Source: Dichotomocladium elegans | Lineage: Eukaryota > Mucoromycota > Mucoromycetes > Mucorales > Lichtheimiaceae | Assembly: GCA_025716815.1 (NCBI GenBank) | Contig: JAIXMN010000021.1 | Coordinates: 62,001-126,000, forward strand | Length of the DNA: 64,000 nucleotides | Direction: 5' to 3' | Shown here: positions 47,401-60,253 of the stretch, piece after piece | Position numbering within the stretch: the first letter of the stretch is position 1 | Layout of the letters: every line of letters begins with the position of its first letter | Notes under the pieces: generated by a model | Told to the model about the DNA's origin: nothing | Seen by the model: the letters and a program-made list of their open reading frames with translations, nothing else | Database searches by the model: none | Program-made: the position numbers and the translations under genes

Positions 47401-47895
47401 CGATTTTGCAATGTAATCACCCGATTGTTCAAATCCCAGCCGGATAAAATGTTCCTCAATGTCGTTGCCGTACAATGCCGGAAGTACTAGATCAATAGGT
47501 TCCTGCGGCTCTGGCTCCTTTCCCCAGATACCTTGAAGCTTGAGATGTTCTTTCGCATACTTCTTGCGTTCCACCTTCTCCGAATCTACCGGTGATCCTT
47601 TATCCCCTGCCCCATGAACAGATCCAAATACTTGTTTCTCAAGTGCTTGAGAAATTAATTGGACTTTGGCAGGATTGAAAAGTTCTATTCCACCACCGCC
47701 ACCATCCCGATCAAACAAAGAAGAATGAGTTTCTGTCCTTCTGCCCGCACCTGCCTCTTAAACCGATCGAGCCTATGTCTGCATACTTTTTAGGTTTTTC
47801 TTAGTGTGATGAGTCCGTGTTGCTGTGTGAAGAAGCAAGCCAATGCTTCTAGCACCACGTTGTGCAAAGTAGTGGTGTGTAAGTCGTAAAGTCAT
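44486..47895 (-). CDS. MIP1: Mitochondrial DNA polymerase gamma catalytic subunit (Mip1/POLG)
   Basis: Replicates and proofreads mitochondrial DNA. Family-A polymerase with 3'-5' exonuclease. Exons 47895-47787, 47750-45043 and 44983-44486 total 3315 nt (1104 residues). Exonuclease motifs: LLVFDVEVLY (I), VVGHNVGYDRARIAEEY (II), YCALDVKVTHDIF (III). Polymerase motifs: VGADVDSEELWISSIIGDAQ (A), SRDKAKIFNYARIYGAG (B), MLSVHDEVRYL (C). The C-terminal exon completes QSVAFFSAVDIDHVLRKE, a strongly conserved POLG segment, then about 140 further polar residues of low conservation. The proposed first exon (MTLRLTHHYFAQRGARSIG) is rich in Arg, Leu, Ser, a good mitochondrial presequence, but requires a 36-nt intron (47751-47786). 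The main body is certain; the start is likely. Confidence 0.95.
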
Positions 47896-48154
47896 GACAG
47901 TCTAAGCATCATATGGTATCACTCCTTTTATCTTGAGAGAAGAAAACCGCCTAAAAAATCCAGTTCCTTCTGTTAATTTTTTTTTATCTTCGCACGCATG
48001 ATTGCCAATTAGAACACACAATGAACAGCGCGTCTGAGTAACACCCCCTCAAATAAGCCACAGGGAAGAGAGAGAGAGAGAGGGCGCGGGGAATCGTTCT
48101 CTCGGTCCTACTTCATAACCGATCTTTTTTGATTTATTCAGGCTGAAAGCTTTC

Positions 48155-48162
48155 TCTATAAA
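48155..48162 (+). promoter_or_regulatory. TATA-like element of the WrbA-like gene
   Basis: CTATAAAA lies about 80 bp upstream of the ATG at 48240, a typical distance. Confidence 0.45.
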
Positions 48163-48239
48163 ATGTCAAGAACCGCCCATCCCCACTCCTATCCTTACCT
48201 TTTCTTATTTTATACACACATAGATATACTCAAAGTACC

Positions 48240-48866
48240 ATGCCACCCGCCAAGGTTTCTATTGTCATCTACTCGCTCTATCACCATGTTTACAAGCTGG
48301 CATTGGAGGTTCACAAAGGCCTTGAGGTGGCAGGTGTCCAGTCCAAGATTTACCAGGTGCAAGAGACTCTGACACCTGAGGTGCTTGCGCTCGTCAAGGC
48401 TCCGTCGCCTCCTGATCTTCCTATAGCAACGAACAATGTCCTTGTTGAATCGGACGGCGTCATGTTTGGGTTCCCTACGCGATTTGGCGGCATGCCGACG
48501 CAGATGCGTGCGTTCTTGGACGGCACAGGCGGTTTATGGGCCAAAGGTGCGCTTCATGGAAAGTTTGCGGCCACTTTCTTTTCCACAGCGTCACAGCATG
48601 GAGGCCAGGAAACGACCGCGCTCACGAGCATCCCCTACTTTGCCCATCACGGGATGATCTACGTGCCCTATGGCTTTACAAACCCGCTCTTGTCTAACAA
48701 TGCCAAGGTCATTGGCGGGTCGCCTTACGGTGCAGGCACAATCGCTGGAGGGGACGGGTCACGCCAGCCTATCGAAGAGGAGCTGAGCATTGCAAGATCT
48801 CAGGGTGAACATTTTGGTCGTGTCGTGAGCACTTTTCTTCAGGGCAAGCACCAAGCCAAACTGTAA
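48240..48866 (+). CDS. WrbA/Pst2-family NAD(P)H:quinone oxidoreductase (flavodoxin-like)
   Basis: FMN enzyme that reduces quinones by two electrons, protecting against redox cycling. Single exon, 208 residues, the usual family length. The flavodoxin-like fold begins KVSIVIYSLYHHVYKLALEV, with the WrbA signatures GVMFGFPTRFGGMPTQMRAF, TGGLWAKGALHGKFAATFFS, QHGGQETTALTSI, HHGMIYVPYGF, GGSPYGAGTIAGGDGSR and a C-terminal helix ARSQGEHFGRVVSTFL. TATA-like element at about 80 bp upstream and an intronless, biased coding region suggest regulated, strong expression. Convergent with the SHPRH-like gene. Confidence 0.96.
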   Translation: MPPAKVSIVIYSLYHHVYKLALEVHKGLEVAGVQSKIYQVQETLTPEVLALVKAPSPPDLPIATNNVLVESDGVMFGFPTRFGGMPTQMRAFLDGTGGLWAKGALHGKFAATFFSTASQHGGQETTALTSIPYFAHHGMIYVPYGFTNPLLSNNAKVIGGSPYGAGTIAGGDGSRQPIEEELSIARSQGEHFGRVVSTFLQGKHQAKL

Positions 48867-49018
48867 ATAAACCCAATTTTCATAAACGAACATTGTATTG
48901 AGGTCATATGATCTGATTCCTTTCGGGCAGTAAGCGGCTCCATAAGGGGCTGAGAAATTCATTCGGAGCATGAAAGCCCCCAGCATGAATTGTGGCGCGA
49001 CGCGTCTTTTGCCCATAA

Positions 49019-52000
49019 TCAGCAATGGAGGTCATCTAAAGCTCCATTGTCTCGCTCCAAACAAAGCGCCCACGACTCATCACTCGTAAAACAACGCTGT
49101 AAATCTAGATCGGAAACCTGCTCACCCCCTCCTTCTGAATAACTTGCAAGCACTGCAGGCGGCTCAGGGACGCTGTTCTGGGTTTCCAATCTTGGATCCT
49201 TCGATTGGATCAACCGCTGCCGCTGTGCACTGTGGAGTGCATGTATCCGCTCCTCGATGGTGTCTTGCACAATGTACCAATATACAGTCGTCTGAAGCCA
49301 AGGGAAAAAACACAAGCATTAGAACATCTATATATCGAATATCTTCGTTATATACGTGCCTCTTTAGTTTGCCCGATACGGTGCACGCGGCTGATAGCTT
49401 GTTTCTCCAAAGATTCATTAATCACAGGCTCCACGATAAATACTGTCTGAGCCGAAACGAGTGTCAGACCGCTAAAATTTTCGGGACGGTTGATAAGCGT
49501 GTATCCTAGCATATTTTCGTTTGCAACGTACCTGGATTGACTACGTGCATGAAGAAGAAGGACATGGGTATTTGGGTCATCGCGAAATCGTCTGATGCGG
49601 TCATCACGGACCACACCATCGAGCTGGATACTTTCAATTTTGTTTTTTTTGAGCCCTCCAGCGATAAGATGTAGCACATCTTTCCATTGAGAGAATACGA
49701 CAGATTTTCCCCCTGTGTTGCGAATAATATACTTAATATGTCTTATGATACTATCGAGTTTAGAACCTGAAAGGAATACTACAGTTGAGCACATGGCGCA
49801 TGGATATGTATGGTATTCGAGTTCCCGGATCACTCACCGAGACCGCCCACAATCTGCTCTTCGTTGATTTCGGCTAGTAGACTAGGCGATATGAGCTGCT
49901 CGTGACTTTTAAGCGTCTGTTTGTTTGTCATAATATCTTTTGCAGATTTGTCCCAAGCTAAGCATGAATAGATTAGTCATTATTCGGTGTGCCCGTTGGT
50001 TTTGATGTATACCAATCGCATAGCATTCCTGAAGCGACACAGACGTATTGCATTGCGGGCATCGCCGATGACTTCTAAACCACAATGTTGCACATTCTTT
50101 GCAATACTAAATAGAGAATGCATCAATGTTCTGTCGGATACTCTGCCTTTCTACCTCACTCATATTCCATTCCATAGTCTTTACCATATGCCCACTACGA
50201 TAAAACAATTTCATTTAACATTGACGCGTCTCGATAACCCGTCCAAACGAAGCAATCTTACCAAAATGTCATGAGTCCCTTGGCAATATGAGATAAACAG
50301 ATAAGACATCGTGTGGACTTTTCATCGGTTTGACTCTTTTCTTTGGACATATTTTCGAGGTAGCGACATCGTGCTGATATCTCCTTGAATGATCTTTGCT
50401 GCTGGCGTACTGAAGTCAAGAGAGCATCGATCTCTCGTCTGGGATCGTTGCTTTCCCAGCTCACTACCTCGTCTGAAATCTGCTGGAGATATTTGTAATA
50501 CTCGATGCGGTGATTATATAGACTTGTAAAACGGCGATATTCACTAGAGAATTCCGCCAAGAAAATGCGTTTTAGCGGTAATTGACAGCAGGAAGCCATC
50601 AATTCGTCTCCCTTACGTCTCTAAGTATTCTTGCATCTCACGCTGTTTGGATACAGCTGCATTGAGCCGGTAGAGTTCGCTTGAAATAATATGTTTCTCG
50701 AGGTTGCTGACTGACGGGTCTGCAAGAATCTCTCGCAGGCGCGAAGTAATATTCCGCATATTGTCGTCGTGTTCAGACTGAGGTGCAAATTTCTTTCTTG
50801 AATTCCATAGCTCGATTTGAAGACGTTTGATATCTCGGCCTGATGATGGCGAAGCATCAGAGTCGACGCAGGTATCTGCTTCTTTTTGCTAAATGTACAA
50901 AGGTGTAAGCGCATGTGCACGTAAGCGAGAAAAGTATCGCTACCTTTTGCTCAATGTCATGGCGCAAACCGGTTATCCACATGCCTTCATAAACTGTTTA
51001 TTAGCGTGATCATATGGATTTTTAAAAGAACATACCACTTATAAGGAAAGCACGGTCGCTCAGCACTGCTTGATGTATACTCTGGTACAGGTCTATTTTC
51101 TATTCGTCCGAATTGAGCATATCTGGTCGCCCATGTATTTTTCAAACAATAAATCCTTGCCTCTTGTAACTGGAGGGATTGCTCGTATTCATCGCCTACA
51201 TATATTAAATAATGCAATATAGTCATCTAATCATCAAGATCGACCCTTTCGCACGCTTACCAGTCGCTTCATTGTCACTGTGGTCAACCAGACTGGTGCA
51301 CAGGAGCTCGTGAAGTGCGGTTCTGCATTGATTAAGAAACGCAAGCTGTTCGTTCATAATTTGTGCCATAGTATTAATACGGTCTAAAAGAGCGAAACTC
51401 AAATAGAGTGACTCCTTTTGTGGGCTTGGTGTCATTTCTGTCTCCATAGCCTTAAGTCGCTTCATAGTATCTCTCCTGGCAGCGTTCACCTATTCAAACC
51501 ACCATTAGAATTGCGGAATACTGATCTAGAAGTCATCATACCTTCTCTTCTACCCGACTCAGGATATCACGCCGAACTGCAGCGGCTTTATCATAATTCT
51601 CGCGCTCTTGGTTGCCGTCACCTATCACGTGGTAGATGCCGCCAAGGAAGAAATAACACTGATGAAGAGACATTTGGAGTTGGATCTTCTTACGATATGT
51701 TCTTTTGTATTGCCCATCATCACCTCCCTTCGACTTCGCCATAGTATCTATGCCTTCGTCTTCGGAGCCATGATTCTCGCGTTGCCGGTGATGATCTTTC
51801 TTTTCCTCGTCATTAGCTTTATTTTTGATATCTTTGAGTCGATCATCACACATCCTTAGCATATCGCAAATAAAAGGCACAGCTTCGTTGAGATACACAT
51901 CTCGCGCCGCATCCCAATGCTTCATGAGCTCATGCATGCCTGCTCGACGGACCTGCATCGCAGCAATACGGCTGCCTAACGCTTCTAGTTCGTCTTTTGA

Positions 52001-54368
52001 CTGGTCGATTAAGGCACGAAGGACTTCGTCCAGGGTATTAATTGTTTGGTGGATGACGCGTAGCTTATTCGAACTGCCCACCGTTGGATGCACGCAAGCT
52101 TGCCGCAATGTTAATAGCTGCACACAGAAAATAAATCAGGCATATTTCAATCACTAATGCGATTCTAGTGGGTTTACCCAGGCTCTCAGTTTAGTATAGA
52201 TGACTTGTGGATCATTCGTATCATCCAGCTCAGATTCTTCGGGAGGAGCCCATTGTCGTCTGTCCAACATTTGAAACTGGGTCGCACGGGCACACTGCTC
52301 CCATAGACTCTGATAATACTGCTGTTCAATGGGCGAAAACGTCACATTGACAATACGTCGGTGCTGGACAGGAATATGGACTTGATCGGCCAAATTTGCT
52401 TTCATATTGCGCCGCATGATCTGCCTTGAAAAGTCCCAAAATGTTCCTTTGAATGCAGATAACGGGTTCAAAAGTGCTTTGAATTGGCTGTACTTTTGGA
52501 TATAGGGTGCCAACGGTAAAAAGCGGCAGAGTCCAAAGATGTCTTCAAAGCTGGATTTTATAGGTGTCCCAGTGATTCCCCACGCATACCAGCGCGGGAT
52601 CATTATTGCCATCTGGACCACCATACTCACTGACTTGCTTTCCACCATTTGGGCCTACAATGAAACATGTCAGCTAGCATTGTATCAGCCGCTTCGATTA
52701 CTACCTCGTCTAGGATCACCCGAAACCACAGGAGTTCGACCAATGGGCTCCTCTGATGGACGTACTTTGCACCTTAAACGCACACGCATATTAACAATTT
52801 GTAGGCAGGTTAGTTCTCGTTCCCCATACTATGTCTTCGTAGCCGGTTAGGCCGCACGGTTGCGTAGTGACATTCTTCTTGTAACACCTGAATAGCCAAA
52901 TTTGTTAGTTCGCCATAGAGCAATTCATCGCTCTAAATCCCCGTACCTTGTAGTCGGTCAAGACTACGTCATACTTTGATAAATTCTCGGCCGTTTCGAC
53001 AGCCGCACCCTTGGCCTGTTTAATGCCGCGATAAATGCTGACACGAAGGGTAGGCGCATGCAGACGCAGCTCGGATTCCCATTGCTGAAGAATAGCAGGT
53101 GGGGTGATAATCAATGTAGCACCGGTCGTAAGCAACCCATCGTAATGACCTGGCTTCGGGTGAAGTGGATCATTGACCGTAAGTTTATGCAAGAGTAAAA
53201 GCGCAATGACACTATATCGAATGGGAAAATCATGTAAAAATCTTCTCCTCCCTTTCTCAGCAAATACTTCTGCTTACCAGACCGTTTTTCCGAGTCCCAT
53301 CTCGTCAGCTAGAATACCTCCTCGGCGGGATAATGCCATCGCTTCGTCCAGCGCAGGGTGTCGCTCAAATGCATATTGATGCGATACGCGATTGATGTAA
53401 ATAGGCGGGTTCGAATCAAACCTGATAGACTCCCAGAGTAAAGGCAACCCATCTTCGTCCTTGTCATGCAACGGAGCGACGGTTCCCGATTGATCCATAA
53501 AACAATGTCCTTCCCTTCTCAGCTTTACTATCGAGATTAGTCGGATCCTAATTCATATCATACTTCCTAATTACACCAAAAACATACCATCCATTCAACG
53601 TTCTGGGATTGAAAGGGGGCTAGTGTCGGCACAAGATCTTGTGATTGGCACTGTGCGATATGTTTCTTCGATACCGGAGGCTGTAGATGACGAAAAAACG
53701 CCTCTATGCTGGTATCTTCCGGTGTCTCGTGTATTGAAGGATAGAGCACGTTGATGAGATCAAACAAATAACCACTATAGGTTGACTGGTCACAGTTAAT
53801 GGCGATGGTCATCCGCAGCTCAACCGCGTGGGCCTGCTGCGCCTCGGGTGGATGGTGGTAATAGTTGATGCAGATATGCGGGCATTCGACTACACCGCAG
53901 CTAGCCGCTCTTGCAAGAGCAATGTGCAGATCGCTCTTGCCGTTCTCTGGCGACTTTGGCCGCATGGATTCGTTCCGGATAAGCGTGACATGTTGTGCAT
54001 GTTGAATGACGAGGGAGGCGCTTATGTGTGTGTCAGCCCAAAGACGGACTTGATCGACTGTCCATGATGCAGTTAGATCTGCGGAGCTAATGGAAAAGTT
54101 GGACGGAATGCAATCCCGCAACATTCTCACATAGCTGTCGTTCAATCTTACGGGCATAGTGACGGATGCTATGACACTGCTGTAGTGATCTCTCGTTTGA
54201 CCCATCGAAAAGCGCACGCGTTTTGCGGGAGGGGAGGAATGCAAACGAGCGTTGTTGCTACAGGATTTGCATTCATCCGATCTATCATGCGCTTTTCGAA
54301 TTGTGTACTGCTCAATGAGATATGAAGCCAGCGATTCGGTGCCGATTGCGCCTTCGATTAGAGCCATG
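49019..54368 (-). CDS. SHPRH-like SNF2 helicase / RING E3 ligase
   Basis: SHPRH and related Rad5-type proteins couple a SNF2 ATPase to a RING ubiquitin ligase in DNA-damage tolerance. Many-exon gene on the minus strand from ATG at 54368 to the stop at 49019. Segments in order: N-terminal unknown part, QSQNVEWM/LRREGHCFMDQ, GGILADEMGLGKTV (Walker A), TLIITPPAILQQWESEL, WFRVILDE/AQMVESK (DEAQ box joined across an intron), RWYAWGITGTPIKSSFEDIF, LLTLRQACVHPTVG, coiled-coil region, RING (CLIC ... CGHMYCKECATLWFRSHRRC ... CPQC) and helicase C (GGKSVVFSQWKDVLHLIAGG, SGLTLVSAQTVFIVEPVINE, QAISRVHRIGQTKEA, TVYWYIVQDTIEERIH). The RING sits between the helicase lobes as in SHPRH. One exon (50194-50185, CGHM) is 10 nt. 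H1/H5 or PHD domains of animal SHPRH were not seen. Individual exon ends were only partly resolved. Confidence 0.88.
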
Positions 54369-55087
54369 ATAGAACACCAAATCAAAAAAAGGTTAAAACC
54401 TAATTTGGGGGAAGTCTTTTTCGTTGGAAAGCCCGAATTTCCCTTTTTAGACAACAATGATTCCACTGCTTTACGAAAACGCGTTGCAATGCGCAACCAT
54501 TAAAATTTATACCCTACGAAGGCTCGGGCAGCAGCGTAATTGTCGACTTTTGGTCAATGGTACTCCACGTGCGTATTGTGTAGAAATTGCGGGGATTACC
54601 AACTCGTTTAACGAACTGCGCTCGGGCGGGCTAATGTTTAACGCTCAAGAGCGGTGGAAGGCGGCAGGACGAGGCCCAGCCAAGGGCGCAAATAGTGGAG
54701 ACCGAGTGAATATGCAATGAAAACATGAACTTGTCATTGTGACACTTTCGCCTAACGTATAAAAGATCCAGTACTGGTTGATGGGCAAGAAGAGGCGATG
54801 CCTTTTGGCTGCAATGCTCGCGCCAATTGACATCTTTGTGGTACCAGCGACACAGACTTTTCTCGTCGTTCTATGAGAGATATAGAAGTCATGTTGTAAA
54901 TTGTAATTCAGCTTTTATTTCCATTTATTTTTAATATGAATATAAGACAAAAGCCATATGTATTAAATATTATAACGAGAAGAGGCTTTAATGGATATGT
55001 ATTAGGATTATATCTTGGAGGCAAAGTGCTGTTTTTTTTTTCTTTTTTTTTTTTGGCTTTGATTAGCTTTGACACGCATGCCCCTCA
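54369..55087. other. Intergenic region
   Basis: About 0.7 kb between the SHPRH-like start and the GPI-protein stop. A T-run lies at 55033-55054. No gene seen. Confidence 0.5.
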
Positions 55088-56001
55088 TTAAGCCAACAGG
55101 CCCATGGAAAACAAAAGGGCGCCGATAACAATAAAAGTAGGGCGAATGGCCGCTGCTCCGCCTTCGTTGGCCGACTGAGCTGTAATGCTTTCTTTGGCAT
55201 CTGCTGATGGGGTGGCGCGCGCACCCGCACCGTTACCAGAGGCAGCATTACCAGAGGCAGCGATAGCAGGAGAACGAACAGCAGAAGCAGACGACGATGG
55301 TTGGACGGTCCCAGATGCACTTGAGGCGTGTGAGTTTGCAGCAGGAGGAACAGCAGCAGAGGCGCTTGTTACAGATGCGGCAGGAGTAGTCTGGATGGCT
55401 CCTCCGCTGCCGTCATAGGGACCTGAGTAGTCTCCAGGGATGATATGTGCACACCCCTTTTCAGAAATACCGCGGTTGCAGAATGCCTTGGAGTGCTGAA
55501 AGAGAGAATTCAGTATGAATATGATACAAAGATTCGCGCTCTTCTTTTCTTTCTAGGGGACAAGAAAAAAAGACTTACACAGCATCGAAGGCAGTAGGTG
55601 TGTCCCAGTGGCTCAATCAGGTTGACAAAATGGGGCCATCCAGCGCAGACGGCGCCCTTTGGCATGGCGATGTCATATTGGCCACCCTCGTCTGTGAGAT
55701 TAAGGTTCATTTTTACGGGATCGATTTGTCCAGTGACCTGAACGTAGTCGTCGGTGGCCACGTAGTGGGCGGATAGGATGAAGCCGCTTGGAAGTGATCC
55801 GGCAGCATGGGCTTCAGGAGTGGAGCCCATGCAGAATGCCTCGGCAATGTACTCAGTATCGGCAATATTGCGGTTCTCCGAGCTGGCGGGTGGCAAGAAG
55901 GTGCAAAAGTTATTGGCGTCCTTCAGCTGAATTGTGATGGTATCGGCCCTGACGGCAGCAGCAGCGATGGCTGTGACGGCAAGAGCAAGGTGGAAGCGCA
56001 T
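55088..56001 (-). CDS. Secreted Cys-containing protein with predicted GPI anchor
   Basis: Predicted cell-surface protein of a conserved fungal family with no assigned biochemistry. Exons 56001-55579 and 55495-55088 give 831 nt (276 residues). Signal peptide: MRFHLALAVTAIAAAAVRA. The conserved extracellular domain has DANNFCTFLPP, AEAFCMGSTPEAH, SGFILSAHYVATDDYVQVTG, GGQYDIAMPKGAVCAGWPHF, NLIEPLGHTYCLRCC, HSKAFCNRGISEKGCAHIIP and GDYSGPYDGSGG, with paired cysteines. A Ser/Ala/Pro-rich stalk (about residues 175-250) and a short C-terminal hydrophobic tail (FIVIGALLFSMGLLA) without basic residues fit GPI attachment after Asn/Gly residues. TATA-like sequence at about 107 bp upstream. Confidence 0.85.
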
Positions 56002-57422
56002 TATTAAAATATTAGAGGGTAGGGAGAGGTGAACGAACGAAAGGGTAATAAAGAATGGGAGATACGTGAGGTGGGGGAGAGAAGGGAAGGGAAGGGAGAG
56101 CGTTTTGATTTTATATGAATGGATTGACAAGAGTCAGGATTAATGTCGTACAGCCTAGCAGATCGAAGTGTTGTGCTTTCTTTCTCGAGATTAACCTCCA
56201 AACCTGGGCAATTTTTAACTCTCCTAAAACAATGTCCTGTGTATTTTTAGCGAGGCCATCGTCCTTGGATCGCCTTTTTGGGTCCTTTCCCGCCTGCTGA
56301 ATTAACTCAAAAAGACAACCTGTCTATCTTTTCATGCTGTTGACAAGAGACATTATTTTCTGTACAGCACAAACGTAGGTGTGCGTCGTGCAATTGCAAA
56401 TCCCATCTGTGAAACAATTGCGTTTAGGCAATGAAAGCTCTCTTTTTCGCGGGTGTACGCTACCGCAAAGCGTGATTATTCCACCCTGCAGATCGCGGTT
56501 TAAAATATCTTTTTTTTTTCCCTCTTGGACCTGACCATCGTGTCGTGCACATTTGCTAAGGCCCATCCTCCTTATCGAATGCGTATTCCGACATACCGTT
56601 AAGGGACCAGAAATGGAGGATTCCTATATACCTGCATAGATAAGTCGTAATATCGTAATTCACCGATTATGCTATATCCTCTTAACTTTGCTTTTGAGAG
56701 ATGCACAAGACCAACGCTTTTTTGCTCAAGAAAGCGGAATTGGTCACCAAATACACTAGTCGCATTCAATTAATTAGCAGAAGGTCCTTTCTGTGTCACA
56801 GCACACATATACACATGCTTCTATGGCTCGCACCATTCATTTTTCACTATTCGGCAAGGTCTCTAGAACAGATGCAAGAAAGACCAGTACTCTCGTTGCG
56901 TTCAATCGGGGCGAAGTAATGACTAACTACCAGAATAGCTCTTTCTCCTTTTTATAGGCAAAATAACAATGGACGTGTGGCACGCGCGCGTGCGCCACCG
57001 ATAATTATTTCATAATCCAGGGACAAGAAACGCTTGCATGAGAATTAGTGCTATTTTTACAAGGCCGTCGATCTCCTTTCCCATCGCTTTTTTCCTACCA
57101 AGTCGCACACATTTCCCAAAATTTGAAGGCCCGTCAAGCAGCAAAATCTGACCATGCTCTCTTATCACACTTGTGTTCTCTTTAATTTCAACTTGGTCAC
57201 ACCGGACCAGCAACCATATTGAAATGATCAAGGAAAATTGAGAAAACCCTTTTACGCTGGTAAGACACACAACGCAACAACCAAAAAATTGGCATGTACG
57301 GCAATGTTCATATGAAGTCTCCAAGATTAAAACGGTTTGCTTTAAATACGGGAAGAATGCAGTAAAGAAAAAGGGGGAAACATGATGGAGGTACGGGTGG
57401 GTGAGAGATAAAGGGAAGCAGC
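56002..57422. other. Intergenic region
   Basis: About 1.4 kb. A TATAAAAT-like site on the minus strand (56108-56115) belongs to the GPI-protein promoter. Open frames at 56701-56919 and 57010-57324 have no recognisable domain. I see nothing else. Confidence 0.5.
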
Positions 57423-59129
57423 TTACAAGACAGTATCTAATGCTCTACAGTTCACGTTGCACTTTGCCAAGTGATCCTTGACCGCTTGGATCGGTACTTC
57501 TCGACGGTGGAAGATTCCAGCTGCCAATGCAGCTTCGACATTGGTTTTCTCAAACACCTCCTCAAAGTGCTCAACACAGCCCGCTCCGCTTGATGCAATA
57601 ACAGGGATCTTGACAGCTGCCTTAACGTCGTTGATAAGCTCAAGTTCAAAACCGCTGTTTGTACCGTCACGATCCATGCAGTTCAGCAAAATTTCACCAG
57701 CACCTAAGGCCTCACAGGCAACCACTAGTTGGCGCACATCCAGATCACGCCCTTCACGTCCGCCCTTGACAGTGCACTGATACCAGCAGTACTCTTCTCC
57801 GTTCGGGCCTGTTTTGCTGTTCTTGACGACATGATGGGTAGTTTCCTTGGGATCCTTGACGTAGACACGGCGCGGGTCCACGGAAATGACGACCGCTTGG
57901 GCACCGTAGGCCTTGGCAATTGTCTCAATAGCAGACGTACCGTCCTTCTTGCAGCCATTGCTGTAGTATTTTTCGGCCGCATATACTGCATCGCTACCAA
58001 TGGAAACTTTGTCAGCACCAGACCGGAAGTATTCGCCAGCAACTTCAAACGCAGGATGAACAGTGCCATCTGGATCAACAACATCACGGATACCACCACC
58101 AATTGTCAAGGGAACAAACACGGTTTTGGAGGTTTGGCGAAGCACCTCGAGCATCGGCAAGTCGCCGAGAGGACAATTGCGGAAGCTGGTGATGTTCAAA
58201 AACGTGACTTCATCCGCACCCTCTTCAAAGTAGCGGCGAGCAAGATCGACAGGCTTTCCAAGATTACGAACGTCATTGCTGGTGTCGGTCTTTTCACGTA
58301 CATCATATTGGTCACCCTTCGTCACAACAAGGTCACCAGCGTCATTCGACCGGACGTCCAGACAGGCAATAATGCGTCTTGTGAGACGGTTCTGGGGCAC
58401 CGGCTCCTTTGAGGTAATATTGGCTTCATCGACAACGCCCGTGCCAGAGAGGAATGATCGGAGGACTCGGAGGCCGGCAAAGCCGCTCTTCTCGGGGTGG
58501 AATTGGGTCGCAAATACGTTTCCCTTCTGAACTGAACTGACAAAGATTTCATCGCCATATTGTGTGGTCGTTAACACCCAGTCCTTAACCTTTTCTGTGT
58601 AGGGGACGGCAAAAGAATGGACAAAATAGAACGAGGTCGAATCATTCATACTAAAATCCACCGCTTGGCCTTCTTCCTTAATCTGCGACTTGAGGATCTG
58701 GACACCGTTCCAACCCATGTGCGGCACGGCCTTGGTATCTTTCTTAAATTCCTGGACCTTGCCGGGTATGACACCAAGGCCAGGAAGATCGCTTTCATCG
58801 GAACCTTCAAACAAGCTCTGCATGCCGACACAGATACCCATGAAAGGTCTACCAGAAGCGATATATTGTTTCAAGGGCTCGGCATAACCCTTTTCGTGAA
58901 GAGCTTCCATGGCATGACCAAATGCACCCACTCCGGGGAAGATGAGTTTCTATATTGTTCTGTCAAAACAATGCGTCGATCAACAGGGAACGAAAAGGAT
59001 TCTTACGTCTGCCTTAAGAATGTCCGAGGGCTCCTTGACGAATTCGATCTCGTATCCTAATCGGTTCACAGCATTCACCAAGCTGCGCACGTTGCCAGCT
59101 CCATAGTCTAACATGTACAGGCCTGTCAT
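57423..59129 (-). CDS. HIS7: Imidazole glycerol phosphate synthase (HisHF, His7)
   Basis: Bifunctional enzyme of histidine biosynthesis: a glutamine amidotransferase passes ammonia to the cyclase that makes imidazole glycerol phosphate and AICAR. Exons 59129-59007 and 58949-57423 total 1650 nt (549 residues), close to yeast His7. The N-terminal amidotransferase has [31 protein letters not shown], catalytic Cys in [19 protein letters not shown] and His/Glu in [13 protein letters not shown]. The cyclase barrel has the catalytic Asp pair in [13 protein letters not shown] and [14 protein letters not shown], plus [23 protein letters not shown] and [17 protein letters not shown]. All catalytic residues expected are visible. 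Single 57-nt intron near the start. Confidence 0.97.
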
Positions 59130-59409
59130 TTTGTTTCAGTTACAAGAACACCATCGGCCACAGACCTGGAGTTCAATTTAAGTAGCGTGGCTTATCTCCG
59201 CTGAGTCACCCTCAGTCACTAGCGCAGCATACGATAGCAAAAATGATAACCAACAGCAGCGAAGCACACACAGGTATCTTTTCTTGCATGAATGAGTTAG
59301 ACAATTTGGGGGCTGTAGCACATTTCCAGAAACCAGGATTTGAGAGTTCGGTTTTTTCATTTTTATTTGAAATAACATGCAACACATGAACACACCAAAT
59401 AGAGAATAC

Positions 59410-60253
<844 letters not shown>

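Noticed and set aside
57729..58412. Plus-strand open frame opposite HIS7
   Set aside because: Antisense shadow of a certain enzyme gene; no recognisable protein.
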